Notes: generated by a model not told the origin, from the sequence alone. Numbered from the stretch's first letter, positions 1-5,068 are shown. The stretch is 5,068 nucleotides of DNA from Candidatus Helarchaeota archaeon (GCA_013375405.1 JABXJU010000267.1:1-5068); one strand, 5' to 3'. A program made the numbers and translations.

Positions 1-1
1 T

Positions 2-715
2 GCAGCCCCAATTTCAGGAAAATTAGAATTGGTTGCCAAAGTTCATGGGAAAGATGGCTTGGGAGATACTCAACTCCCATTACCAGATTCATCAACTATT
101 CGATGGGAAAATCTTAATTATATAATCTCTACTATCACTAGTAATCCGCATGAATATACACTAGTTTCCGTAGGACCATTGACCAATCTGGCCTCTCTAC
201 TCCAGAACGGTCCAAAAGCGATTGTTGATTCAGTTAAAGAAGTTATAATAATGGGAGGCGCGGTGACTGTACCTGGGAATGTTACACCTTATGCCGAATT
301 CAATATATTTTGTGATCCACACGCAGCGAAAATTGTTTTTGATAGTGAGTTACCAATTACACTTATTGGTTTGGATGTAACTCATAAAGTTGTCATGAAA
401 GATGCTCATATAAAACAATTGGAGGCGAAGAATACCCCATTAACAAATTTTGTCGCGAAAATTGCTCATTTTTATAAGAAATTTCATGAGAAGGTGGAAG
501 GATGCTACTTACATGATCCCTTGACCGCCGCTGTAGCAATCGATCCAACCTTGATTTCTACAAATAAGTTCAATTTGGACGTAATTACTAATGACTTTCC
601 AGAGATTGGACAAACGATTCCTATAGATTCCACGAGAAATCCTAATATTTCGGTTGCATTAATTGTAAATGAAAAAAAGTTCTTGGACTTTTTCCTAAAT
701 ACACTTTTAATGTAA
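2..715 (+). CDS. Nucleoside hydrolase (inosine-uridine preferring type), 5'-truncated by window edge
   Basis: Hydrolyses the N-glycosidic bond of ribonucleosides, giving free base and ribose, in cytosolic nucleoside salvage. The frame is open to the first base of the window and the family motif HGKDGLGD already sits at visible residues 15-22. The gene therefore starts upstream, and the TTG at 29 is only an internal Leu codon. Of a usual length slightly above 300 residues, 237 are visible, and the N-terminal DxDxxxDD calcium motif is missing with the upstream part. Visible family signatures, in visible-residue numbering, are VGPLTN (57-62), MGGA (84-87), GNVTPYAEFN (92-101, with the ribose-contacting Asn and Glu), GLDVTH (123-128) and HDP (171-173), which supplies the active-site His and a calcium-binding Asp. 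All look intact, so the enzyme is probably active. Base preference cannot be read from the sequence. It ends at TAA 713-715 and converges on the acetyltransferase gene. Family assignment is very sure. Confidence 0.95.
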   Translation, partial: AAPISGKLELVAKVHGKDGLGDTQLPLPDSSTIRWENLNYIISTITSNPHEYTLVSVGPLTNLASLLQNGPKAIVDSVKEVIIMGGAVTVPGNVTPYAEFNIFCDPHAAKIVFDSELPITLIGLDVTHKVVMKDAHIKQLEAKNTPLTNFVAKIAHFYKKFHEKVEGCYLHDPLTAAVAIDPTLISTNKFNLDVITNDFPEIGQTIPIDSTRNPNISVALIVNEKKFLDFFLNTLLM

Positions 716-731
716 AATAAAGACGGTGCGT
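716..731 (+). repeat. 16-base direct repeat, copy 1 (intergenic)
   Basis: AATAAAGACGGTGCGT begins directly after the hydrolase stop codon and recurs exactly at 865-880. The bases flanking the two copies do not match. Such an exact repeat is unlikely by chance in a window this size, though its meaning is unclear. Confidence 0.7.
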
Positions 732-774
732 CCCTATAAAGAAATAACGAGTTATTAGATCTCAATTATTTGTA

Positions 775-781
775 TTTTTTT
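775..781 (+). terminator. Oligo-T terminator after the nucleoside hydrolase
   Basis: A run of seven T lies 60 bases after the hydrolase stop, inside an AT-rich stretch and just before the end of the convergent gene. Archaeal RNA polymerase terminates at such T tracts without needing a hairpin. The gap (716-783) also holds a small palindrome, AATAAC-GA-GTTATT, at 743-756. On the minus strand the nearest comparable tract is the A7 at 672-678, so the acetyltransferase transcript may run about 110 bases into the hydrolase 3' end. This is inferred from sequence only. Confidence 0.45.
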
Positions 782-783
782 CA

Positions 784-1836
784 TTAACAAATGAGGAATA
801 CATTTACATACCGGAATTTATCAATTACTTCTAAAGCTTGTTGAGCAGGGAGTGTAAGAGGTTTAATAAAGACGGTGCGTTCATCTCCAGGGAGTACGTG
901 AAAACCCAGTTTCTTAATGACTCGCCATACGTTTTTTGGGTATGGATATGAAATGCTGGGAATTTCCTTCTCCTTAAACCGCCTAAGAACATTATTAACC
1001 AATATTTGCTTCGCTCTATCTTCGACGCCCTCTTGAAATACCATTTCTTTAAGAAAACCGGTTGTAAAATAGTCTTTGCCGAGAGTCCCTATTTCTGTGT
1101 AGGTAATTACCGCCCCCAAAATTGCATTTTCCTTCTCAAGAACAAAAACCTTATATCGCCAGTCAATTTTTTTCTTCAAATACTCTTTTGTCCAATAGCT
1201 AGCAATGTCTAATCTATCACTTTCTTTATTCAGAAGATCAACAATTTGATCTAAATCATCTTCTTTTACTTCTCGAATTACTCCTCTGACTGGCTTAGTT
1301 TCGCCAATTTTCGCGGATATTATTTTCAACGCGATTTTTCTTAATATTGGATTTAAATCCATCAATTTATCCATTTTATCTTTATCTAATACTTTACCCG
1401 CGTGACCGTATTTGTAGATTTTCTTGAATCCTGCCCGCTTCAGGATATTCTTTCCCCCACGCCCTGCCGTTTGGAATGCGAGAACTAATTCAAATCCCAA
1501 TGAAGTTATTTGTGATAGCATTTTCTCTAACATTTTTGAGGCGATGCCTTGTTTTCGATGTAACATTAGGACTTCTGTAATCGCAATAACTGCTGTATTA
1601 AATGACTTCCCTCTAATTCTCAACGTATCAGGGTGGGCAATCATGCATCCTACTAAATTTTTACCTTTATAGGCACCAACATACAATCGGGGGTCCGGGG
1701 CATGAAACTGAAGTAGTTCTTCACCCCAATCTGGATAATCGCTCCATCTTTGTTGTTTCGGATTATCTCCAATACATGCTGCAAGGACCTTGTAATCCGG
1801 CGCATCTATTATTTCATAATGTAAATCTTTCCCCAT
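784..1836 (-). CDS. GNAT family N-acetyltransferase with a second, degenerate GNAT-like half
   Basis: Probable acetyl-CoA-dependent N-acyltransferase of unknown substrate, cytosolic. The N-terminal domain (about residues 5-145) shows the GNAT core: a beta strand with ITEVLML (86-92), then the acetyl-CoA pyrophosphate loop R94-K-Q-G-I-A99 (RxxGxA), helix ASKMLEKML (99-107) and the late RAGFKKI (134-140) typical of motif B. Residues about 185-330 look like a second GNAT fold: IREVKEDDLDQIVDLL at the start, a VLEKENAILGAVI hairpin near 232-244 and a terminal KKLGFHV (308-314). No RxxGxG/A loop is present there, so this half probably does not bind acetyl-CoA. At 350 residues it is about twice a single GNAT domain. 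The ATG is fixed, since an in-frame TGA lies just 6 bases upstream (1843-1845), and no Shine-Dalgarno sequence precedes it. It is divergent from the Gfo/Idh operon. The exact substrate, whether protein N-terminus, amine or antibiotic, cannot be told. Confidence 0.9.
   Translation of the reverse strand: MGKDLHYEIIDAPDYKVLAACIGDNPKQQRWSDYPDWGEELLQFHAPDPRLYVGAYKGKNLVGCMIAHPDTLRIRGKSFNTAVIAITEVLMLHRKQGIASKMLEKMLSQITSLGFELVLAFQTAGRGGKNILKRAGFKKIYKYGHAGKVLDKDKMDKLMDLNPILRKIALKIISAKIGETKPVRGVIREVKEDDLDQIVDLLNKESDRLDIASYWTKEYLKKKIDWRYKVFVLEKENAILGAVITYTEIGTLGKDYFTTGFLKEMVFQEGVEDRAKQILVNNVLRRFKEKEIPSISYPYPKNVWRVIKKLGFHVLPGDERTVFIKPLTLPAQQALEVIDKFRYVNVFLIC
865..880 (+). repeat. 16-base direct repeat, copy 2 (inside the acetyltransferase gene)
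   Basis: Identical to 716-731, 149 bases away in the same orientation. Read on the minus strand it encodes RTVFI (residues 320-324) near the C-terminus of the acetyltransferase. Copy 1 read in the same frame gives the same five residues, with stop codons on either side. Confidence 0.7.
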
Positions 1837-1857
1837 TCGAAATCACTGGTTAGTGCG

Positions 1858-1868
1858 AAATTAATTAA
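1858..1868 (-). promoter_or_regulatory. TATA-like box of the acetyltransferase gene (minus strand)
   Basis: The minus-strand reading TTAATTAATTT is centred about 27 bases before the ATG at 1836. In an archaeal promoter that spacing places the transcription start at or next to the ATG, which agrees with the lack of a Shine-Dalgarno sequence. The match to the TTTATATA consensus is only fair. The alternating AT box at 1871-1878, which is symmetrical, could serve instead and would then give a leader of about 10 bases. Confidence 0.4.
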
Positions 1869-1870
1869 GG

Positions 1871-1879
1871 ATATATATA
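1871..1879 (+). promoter_or_regulatory. TATA box of the Gfo/Idh-M24 operon (leaderless start)
   Basis: ATATATATA is centred 26 bases before the ATG at 1901, the standard distance from archaeal TATA box to transcription start. The start would then be at or within a few bases of the ATG, giving a leaderless mRNA. No purine-rich Shine-Dalgarno motif lies between the box and the ATG, as expected. The BRE region just upstream (AATTAAGG) is purine-rich at its end but is not a clear match. The box is close to, and may share space with, the divergent promoter. Confidence 0.6.
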
Positions 1880-1900
1880 CATTCCTTCAAATGTTTTACC

Positions 1901-3028
1901 ATGACTTTTGTCAAATTCGGAATGATCGGCGCTGGAATTGCAGCACGCTATCATTTAGCAGCATGTAAGAATAGCCCAATAGTAAAATTCATGAGACTCT
2001 ATGATAAAGATGAAAAAAACGCAAAACGAGTCGCCGGAGCTTATAAAATTACCCCCTTCTCCAATCTGGAAGAATTCTTAAGTAATGATATTGATGCCGT
2101 CCTTATTGCAGTTCCACATTTTCTTCACGAACAAATGGTAACTGCCGTAGCGGAAGCAGGAAAAGCGGTGCTCTGTGAAAAGCCAATGGCAACCACGCTT
2201 GAAGGATGTGACCAGATGATTGAAATAACACGTAAAGCTAAGGTTAAATTTATGATTGCAGAGAACCATCGCTTTCAACCTGCACATCAATGGATTAAAG
2301 ATGCCGTGCAAAAAGGATGGGTTGGTGAACCTTTTTTAATACGGAGTTATGAAGGTGTCATGGAGATTCCTAATTTGATGCAACCTGGTTTTTGGAAGGG
2401 GCATCCAATTAAAGCTGGTGGAGGCTCATTAATGGATATGGGGGCTCATAAATTTGCCACTATACAATGGATCTTAGATGATGTTATTGAATCTGCGTAT
2501 GCATGGTTGACCAAACAATGCACAAATTTAGAGGAGAAAGCAGAAGATAACGCGATGGTATTCTTGAAATATAAGAGGGGAGCTATTGCTGAGGCAGTGG
2601 TCAGCTTCACCGTTGTCACTCCCCCGACTAATCAAATAGAAATTTATGGTACTAAGGGAAGTATTGTAGAAAATCATGCTTGGGAAAATCCTATTAAAAT
2701 CAACTCACATCACAAAGACCTGGGAAGCAATCGTGGAAGATGGTTCGAACCTAAAGTTGAACATGGTATTTATCCGAAATATTATGATATTTCTGCCAGA
2801 CGTGAAGATGAATATTTTGCAGCTTGTATTCTAGAAGATAAAGAACCGGAATTTACGCCAGAACAGGCAAAGGATGCCATTGCCACCGTCCTTCTAGGGT
2901 ATTTATCCGCAGAGTTAGGCCGAACTGCTACTCGCGATGAGTTGATGGAAGTGGCTCGCACTAAAGGCACGAAAAGTATTTTGGAAAAGTTAAACAGTGT
3001 CATTCAAAATAATTATTTAGCACGATGA
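1901..3028 (+). CDS. Gfo/Idh/MocA family NAD(P)-dependent oxidoreductase
   Basis: Oxidises or reduces a hydroxyl/keto group, usually on a sugar, inositol or sugar acid, using NAD(P). The Rossmann domain spans about residues 3-122: GMIGAGIAA (7-15) is the dinucleotide loop, D35 at the end of the second strand suggests NAD rather than NADP, and CEKP (92-95) carries the family's catalytic Lys94. ENHRFQPA (121-128) starts the substrate domain. GGGSLMDMGAH (173-183) carries the conserved Asp179 and His183 of the active site. The usual Asp three residues after that His is Ala186 here. YGTKGS (249-254) is the typical later beta motif. At 375 residues the length is normal and there is no signal peptide, so it is cytosolic. 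The ATG at 1901 follows an in-frame TAA (1862-1864) and puts the nucleotide loop at the usual distance. First gene of an operon with the M24 protein. The substrate is unknown. Confidence 0.95.
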   Translation: MTFVKFGMIGAGIAARYHLAACKNSPIVKFMRLYDKDEKNAKRVAGAYKITPFSNLEEFLSNDIDAVLIAVPHFLHEQMVTAVAEAGKAVLCEKPMATTLEGCDQMIEITRKAKVKFMIAENHRFQPAHQWIKDAVQKGWVGEPFLIRSYEGVMEIPNLMQPGFWKGHPIKAGGGSLMDMGAHKFATIQWILDDVIESAYAWLTKQCTNLEEKAEDNAMVFLKYKRGAIAEAVVSFTVVTPPTNQIEIYGTKGSIVENHAWENPIKINSHHKDLGSNRGRWFEPKVEHGIYPKYYDISARREDEYFAACILEDKEPEFTPEQAKDAIATVLLGYLSAELGRTATRDELMEVARTKGTKSILEKLNSVIQNNYLAR

Positions 3029-3031
3029 GGG
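3027..3031 (+). promoter_or_regulatory. Shine-Dalgarno sequence overlapping the upstream stop codon
   Basis: GAGGG begins within the TGA stop (3026-3028) of the dehydrogenase and ends 6 bases before the ATG at 3038. Terminating ribosomes would therefore be placed at the next start site, so the two genes are probably translationally coupled. The operon's first gene has no such motif, in line with leaderless initiation there and Shine-Dalgarno-driven initiation here. Confidence 0.7.
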
Positions 3032-3037
3032 AAATAT

Positions 3038-4189
3038 ATGGTATTATTTAGACGAGATTCAGAAAGACCTAAACCAATAGGATATGATCAAGACAAAGCA
3101 GCTAATTTAATGAAGCAATATAAACTTGATGTCTTAATAGTAAGTTCCCCCGAGAATGTATTTTACGCCTCAGGGTTACCGGTACGCCATCACGCAATGA
3201 ATCCTATTTTATATGCCCTCCGAAATCAATATCCTTCAATTGGCCTCATTTATTCGGACGGTGAGGAGAGCTTAATTGTTTGGGACATCTATGATCGCCA
3301 ATTAACTTGGATTAGAGATACTAAAGGTTGTTTAACTCCTAAAAGTGCGCTTCGATCAATAAAGAAATTTGTGAAGAAGCGAAAAATTACCGAGGGGAAC
3401 ATTGGGGTAGAGAGTTCTTTGCCGTTTTATATCACATCCTTCCTTAAGGAGACATTTCCACAAGCAACCCTAGTCCCCGCAGATAATTTACTTTTAGATA
3501 TGCAGCTAACGAAATCCGAAGAAGAAATTCGCCGCATAACAGAATCCACAAGAATCGCAGAACAAGCAATTTTGAAGATGATCGAAGCAACAAATCCTGG
3601 CATTAGTGATATTGAATTAATACAACTCGCCAAAAAGACAATCATTGATGAAGGTGCAGAGGGATGGGATCATTTCACCATGTCCATCGGGGAGAGTGAC
3701 CCCGAGGCGCCAGGAACAGGAATAAAAGTACAATCAAATGATCTCGTGCGTTATGATATCGGCGCCTTTTACAAAGGCTATGTATCTGATGTGAATCGCT
3801 ATTGCTATCTGGGCGAACCTCCCCCCGAAGTAAAAGAGCCCATCGAGGCTATCATACAAGTGCAAAACGCCTGCCAGAAAGCAATCAAACCAAGTGCTGA
3901 TCCAAAAGAAATTATGGCGCTCGCTGAGAAAACATGGCGTGAAACGGGACGACAGGATGTCTTCATTATCATTGCCCATAGCTTAGGATTACGAACAGAA
4001 GAGTTTCACTTCTTCGATCCAATGCACGGGAGTCTAGAACGAAAATTTCAGAAAGGAAACGTCTTGGATCTCGAAGCTTGGACGTTAATTAAAAATTATG
4101 GGACCGTTGGAAATGAAGACACGTATGTCGTTACGGAAACGGGCTGTAAAAGAATCAGTACTTTAGATATGAAGCTCTTTCAAAAATAA
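3038..4189 (+). CDS. M24 family (creatinase/aminopeptidase P-like) metalloprotein, possibly not a peptidase
   Basis: Two-domain protein of the creatinase/prolidase type. A creatinase_N-like domain (about 17-150, with LDVLIVSSPENVFYASG at 30-46) is followed by a pita-bread metal domain (about 165-375). The five dimetal ligands are visible: D240 and D251 in YDIGA...GYVSDVNR, H314 in AHSLGL, E346 in VLDLEAW and E360 in GNEDTYVVTE. The second-shell residues of proline peptidases seem to be absent: no His in the EAPGTG segment (223-228), Ile310 and Glu321 where E. coli aminopeptidase P has His350 and His361, and Gly358 where it has Arg404. Metal binding is therefore likely, but X-Pro cleavage is doubtful. 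A hydrolase or lyase acting on a small amide or other compound, as in creatinase or DddP relatives, is an alternative. At 383 residues the length is normal. No signal peptide, so cytosolic. It lies 9 bases after the dehydrogenase and is very probably co-transcribed with it. Family is sure, function is not. Confidence 0.92.
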   Translation: MVLFRRDSERPKPIGYDQDKAANLMKQYKLDVLIVSSPENVFYASGLPVRHHAMNPILYALRNQYPSIGLIYSDGEESLIVWDIYDRQLTWIRDTKGCLTPKSALRSIKKFVKKRKITEGNIGVESSLPFYITSFLKETFPQATLVPADNLLLDMQLTKSEEEIRRITESTRIAEQAILKMIEATNPGISDIELIQLAKKTIIDEGAEGWDHFTMSIGESDPEAPGTGIKVQSNDLVRYDIGAFYKGYVSDVNRYCYLGEPPPEVKEPIEAIIQVQNACQKAIKPSADPKEIMALAEKTWRETGRQDVFIIIAHSLGLRTEEFHFFDPMHGSLERKFQKGNVLDLEAWTLIKNYGTVGNEDTYVVTETGCKRISTLDMKLFQK

Positions 4190-4190
4190 A

Positions 4191-4204
4191 TTAACTTTTT
4201 ATTC
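4191..4204 (+). terminator. Weak T-rich terminator after the M24 gene
   Basis: The stretch TTAACTTTTTATTC begins two bases after the M24 stop codon and contains T5 at 4196-4200. It could end the dehydrogenase-M24 transcript in archaeal fashion. The T run is short, so partial read-through into the AIM24 gene is possible. Confidence 0.35.
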
Positions 4205-4210
4205 TAATAG

Positions 4211-4218
4211 TTTTAAAT
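4211..4218 (+). promoter_or_regulatory. Possible TATA box for the AIM24 gene
   Basis: TTTTAAAT is a fair TATA-like octamer. With the usual spacing, transcription would start near 4241, leaving a leader of about 43 bases made almost entirely of the hairpin at 4245-4271 and the Shine-Dalgarno sequence. There is no clear BRE. Read-through from the upstream operon is the alternative source of transcript. Confidence 0.35.
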
Positions 4219-4276
4219 GAATATCACGGATGAATTTGATTTCACTTCATTGAGAGTGCCTCTCAAAGGAGGATAG
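4217..4276 (+). CDS. Candidate 19-codon upstream ORF in the AIM24 leader
   Basis: ATG at 4217 opens a frame (MNITDEFDF...PLKGG) that ends with TAG at 4274-4276, 7 bases before the AIM24 ATG and in a different frame. It reads through the hairpin and the Shine-Dalgarno sequence, so translating it would open that structure. It has no Shine-Dalgarno sequence of its own, and if the TATA box at 4211-4218 is real the transcript would start downstream of this ATG. A frame of this length is common by chance. It is listed as a possibility only. Confidence 0.15.
   Translation: MNITDEFDFTSLRVPLKGG
4245..4271 (+). promoter_or_regulatory. Leader hairpin that can mask the AIM24 Shine-Dalgarno sequence
   Basis: The core is TGAGAG (4251-4256), loop TGC, CTCTCA (4260-4265), a perfect inverted repeat. 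The stem extends outward with T4250-A4266, an A-A mismatch (4249/4267), C4248-G4268, a T-G wobble (4247/4269), T4246-A4270 and C4245-G4271. Eleven of twelve positions pair, and the outer part covers most of the AGGAGG at 4267-4272. As RNA this could reduce translation until it is opened. As DNA the core could instead be a repressor site. No T run follows directly, so it is not an ordinary terminator. Confidence 0.5.
4267..4272 (+). promoter_or_regulatory. Strong Shine-Dalgarno sequence of the AIM24 gene
   Basis: AGGAGG ends 11 bases before the ATG at 4284, slightly farther than the common 5-9 base spacing. It fixes the start choice and is the strongest ribosome binding site in the window. It forms the outer 3' arm of the leader hairpin. 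Confidence 0.8.
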
Positions 4277-4283
4277 TAAGAAA

Positions 4284-4964
4284 ATGAAACATAAAATTAT
4301 TGGAACAACAATGCAACATCTAATCATTGAATTGGATCAAGATGAAGAAATGTGGGCTGAAACGGGTAAGTTTCTTTTTTCTTCTGGTAATATTCGAATG
4401 GATACAAAAATGAAAGGTGGCTTTTGGAAGAGCATTAAACGGAAGTTAAGTGGAGAATCTTTTTTTATGGCAAAATTTATCGCTGAAGGGAGTTCTGGAA
4501 CTGTTGGATTCGCGCCCTCAGTACCTGGAACTATTTTGGCTAGAACCCTTGGCGAAGGAGAATATATGATTGCTGAAAAAGATGCCTATTTATGCAGCGA
4601 ATCGAGTGTTACACTTGAAATGACCTTTCAGAAGAAGTTTGGATCTGCTCTTTTTGGCGGTGAAGGCTTCATTCTCCAAAAAATAACAGGCCCTGGAACG
4701 TTTTTCATTGCTGTCGCAGGTGAATTGATCGAAGTAGATTTAAAAGCTGGCGAAATCCTTAAAGTTGATACAGGATCTGCAGTAATGTGGGATAGCACCG
4801 TTGAGTATTCAATACAGCGAGTAAAAGGTGTAAAAAACATCTTTTTTGGTGGAGAAGGGCTATTTCTGGTGCAATTGACAGGTCCCGGGAAGGCAATTCT
4901 CCAAAGTATGTCTCTTATCGATTTAGCTAAGAGTATTGCGCCCTATATGCCAGGAAAACAGTAG
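4284..4964 (+). CDS. AIM24 / TIGR00266 family protein
   Basis: Member of the AIM24-like (TIGR00266, DUF124) family, found in bacteria, archaea and, as Aim24, in fungal mitochondria. Its biochemical role in prokaryotes is not established. Family hallmarks are AETGKFLFSSGNI (25-37), the charged GGFWKSIKRKLSGESFFMAKF stretch at 45-65, GTILARTLGEGEYMIAEKDAYL (82-103), and two copies of FGGEG-x-x-x-L/V-Q/K-x-TGPG at 124-138 and 188-202, which reflect the duplicated beta-sheet fold. At 226 residues it is full length for the family. There is no signal peptide or membrane segment, so it is probably a soluble cytosolic protein. The ATG is set by the AGGAGG upstream. It lies 94 bases after the M24 gene with its own leader, so it is probably a separate unit. 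Family identification is confident; no function is claimed. Confidence 0.93.
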   Translation: MKHKIIGTTMQHLIIELDQDEEMWAETGKFLFSSGNIRMDTKMKGGFWKSIKRKLSGESFFMAKFIAEGSSGTVGFAPSVPGTILARTLGEGEYMIAEKDAYLCSESSVTLEMTFQKKFGSALFGGEGFILQKITGPGTFFIAVAGELIEVDLKAGEILKVDTGSAVMWDSTVEYSIQRVKGVKNIFFGGEGLFLVQLTGPGKAILQSMSLIDLAKSIAPYMPGKQ

Positions 4965-4982
4965 ATTACATTTCAACTATCA

Positions 4983-5020
4983 TTTTTTTTTCCCAGTCTG
5001 TAGATACAGAGCGATTTTTT
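4983..5020 (+). terminator. T-rich terminator region after the AIM24 gene
   Basis: T9 at 4983-4991, 19 bases after the stop codon, is the longest T run in the window and a good archaeal terminator. A palindrome, TCTGTA-GA-TACAGA, at 4997-5010 and a second tract, T6 at 5015-5020, follow and could act as a back-up. The remaining bases to 5068 are AT-rich with no supportable gene. TATTTTTAAA at 5044-5053 might be a promoter box for a gene beyond the window. Confidence 0.55.
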
Positions 5021-5068
5021 CGTCGGTACTATTTGTTGAAAGCTATTTTTAAATGTTTTTGAAAATTT

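Noticed and set aside
29..31. TTG as start codon of the nucleoside hydrolase
   Set aside because: The frame stays open to the window edge, and the conserved HGKDGLGD motif, normally some 75-80 residues into the protein, would lie almost at the N-terminus. The gene is cut by the window.
743..756. AATAAC-GA-GTTATT as a bidirectional terminator hairpin
   Set aside because: The arms are AT-only and the 2-base spacer is too short for a stable RNA loop. The T and A tracts nearby explain termination better.
505..765. 86-codon minus-strand reading frame over the hydrolase 3' end
   Set aside because: It is antisense to strongly conserved hydrolase motifs (HDP, AVAIDP) and shows no recognisable domain. 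It is a shadow frame.
1006..1672. Plus-strand frames inside the acetyltransferase gene (1006-1212 and 1424-1672)
   Set aside because: They lie opposite the clear GNAT coding sequence, and their products look like random composition with no family features.
3734..3979. Minus-strand frame opposite the M24 metal-binding region, and a similar one at 3427-3645
   Set aside because: They overlap conserved metal-ligand codons of a sure gene and have no promoter or ribosome binding site.
5053..5068. ATG at 5053 as the start of a downstream gene
   Set aside because: Only five codons are visible, with no ribosome binding site and no convincing TATA box at the leaderless distance, so it cannot be supported.
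1..5068. A new defence system or mobile element
   Set aside because: All five long genes belong to metabolic or housekeeping-type families. There are no transposase, nuclease, helicase, toxin, integrase or repeat-array signatures.

Overview
The window looks archaeal. The two genes that start at the divergent promoter (1837-1900) have no ribosome binding site and have AT-rich TATA-like boxes centred about 26-27 bases before their start codons, which is the layout of leaderless archaeal transcripts. Genes end in plain oligo-T tracts rather than strong GC hairpins. The DNA is AT-rich with short intergenic gaps. The protein mix (nucleoside hydrolase, double-length GNAT, Gfo/Idh dehydrogenase, creatinase-like M24 protein, AIM24/TIGR00266 protein) would suit an Asgard or other mesophilic archaeon. 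That lineage guess is weak, because no lineage-specific marker gene is present.

Layout. (1) Positions 2-715, plus strand: the C-terminal three quarters of an inosine-uridine-type nucleoside hydrolase whose N-terminus lies before the window. (2) 784-1836, minus strand: a 350-residue protein with an intact N-terminal GNAT acetyltransferase domain and a degenerate second GNAT-like half, convergent with the hydrolase. (3) 1837-1900: a compact divergent promoter region. (4) 1901-3028 and 3038-4189, plus strand: a Gfo/Idh/MocA-type NAD(P)-dependent oxidoreductase followed 9 bases later by an M24 'pita-bread' metalloprotein. The second gene's Shine-Dalgarno sequence overlaps the first gene's stop codon, so they form a coupled two-gene operon. 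(5) 4190-4283: a leader with a hairpin whose 3' arm covers the Shine-Dalgarno sequence of the next gene, and a 19-codon upstream ORF that ends inside it. (6) 4284-4964: an AIM24/TIGR00266 family protein. (7) 4965-5068: T-rich terminator region and perhaps the edge of another promoter.

How the genes may work together: the dehydrogenase and M24 protein are clearly co-expressed and may act on one small-molecule substrate. The M24 protein keeps all five metal ligands but appears to have lost the histidines and arginine that proline-specific peptidases use, so a non-peptidase, creatinase-like hydrolase or lyase role is plausible. The hydrolase, acetyltransferase and AIM24 protein are each in separate transcription units, and nothing in the sequence ties them to that operon. 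I see no mobile element, CRISPR array, tRNA or rRNA, and no clear defence system.
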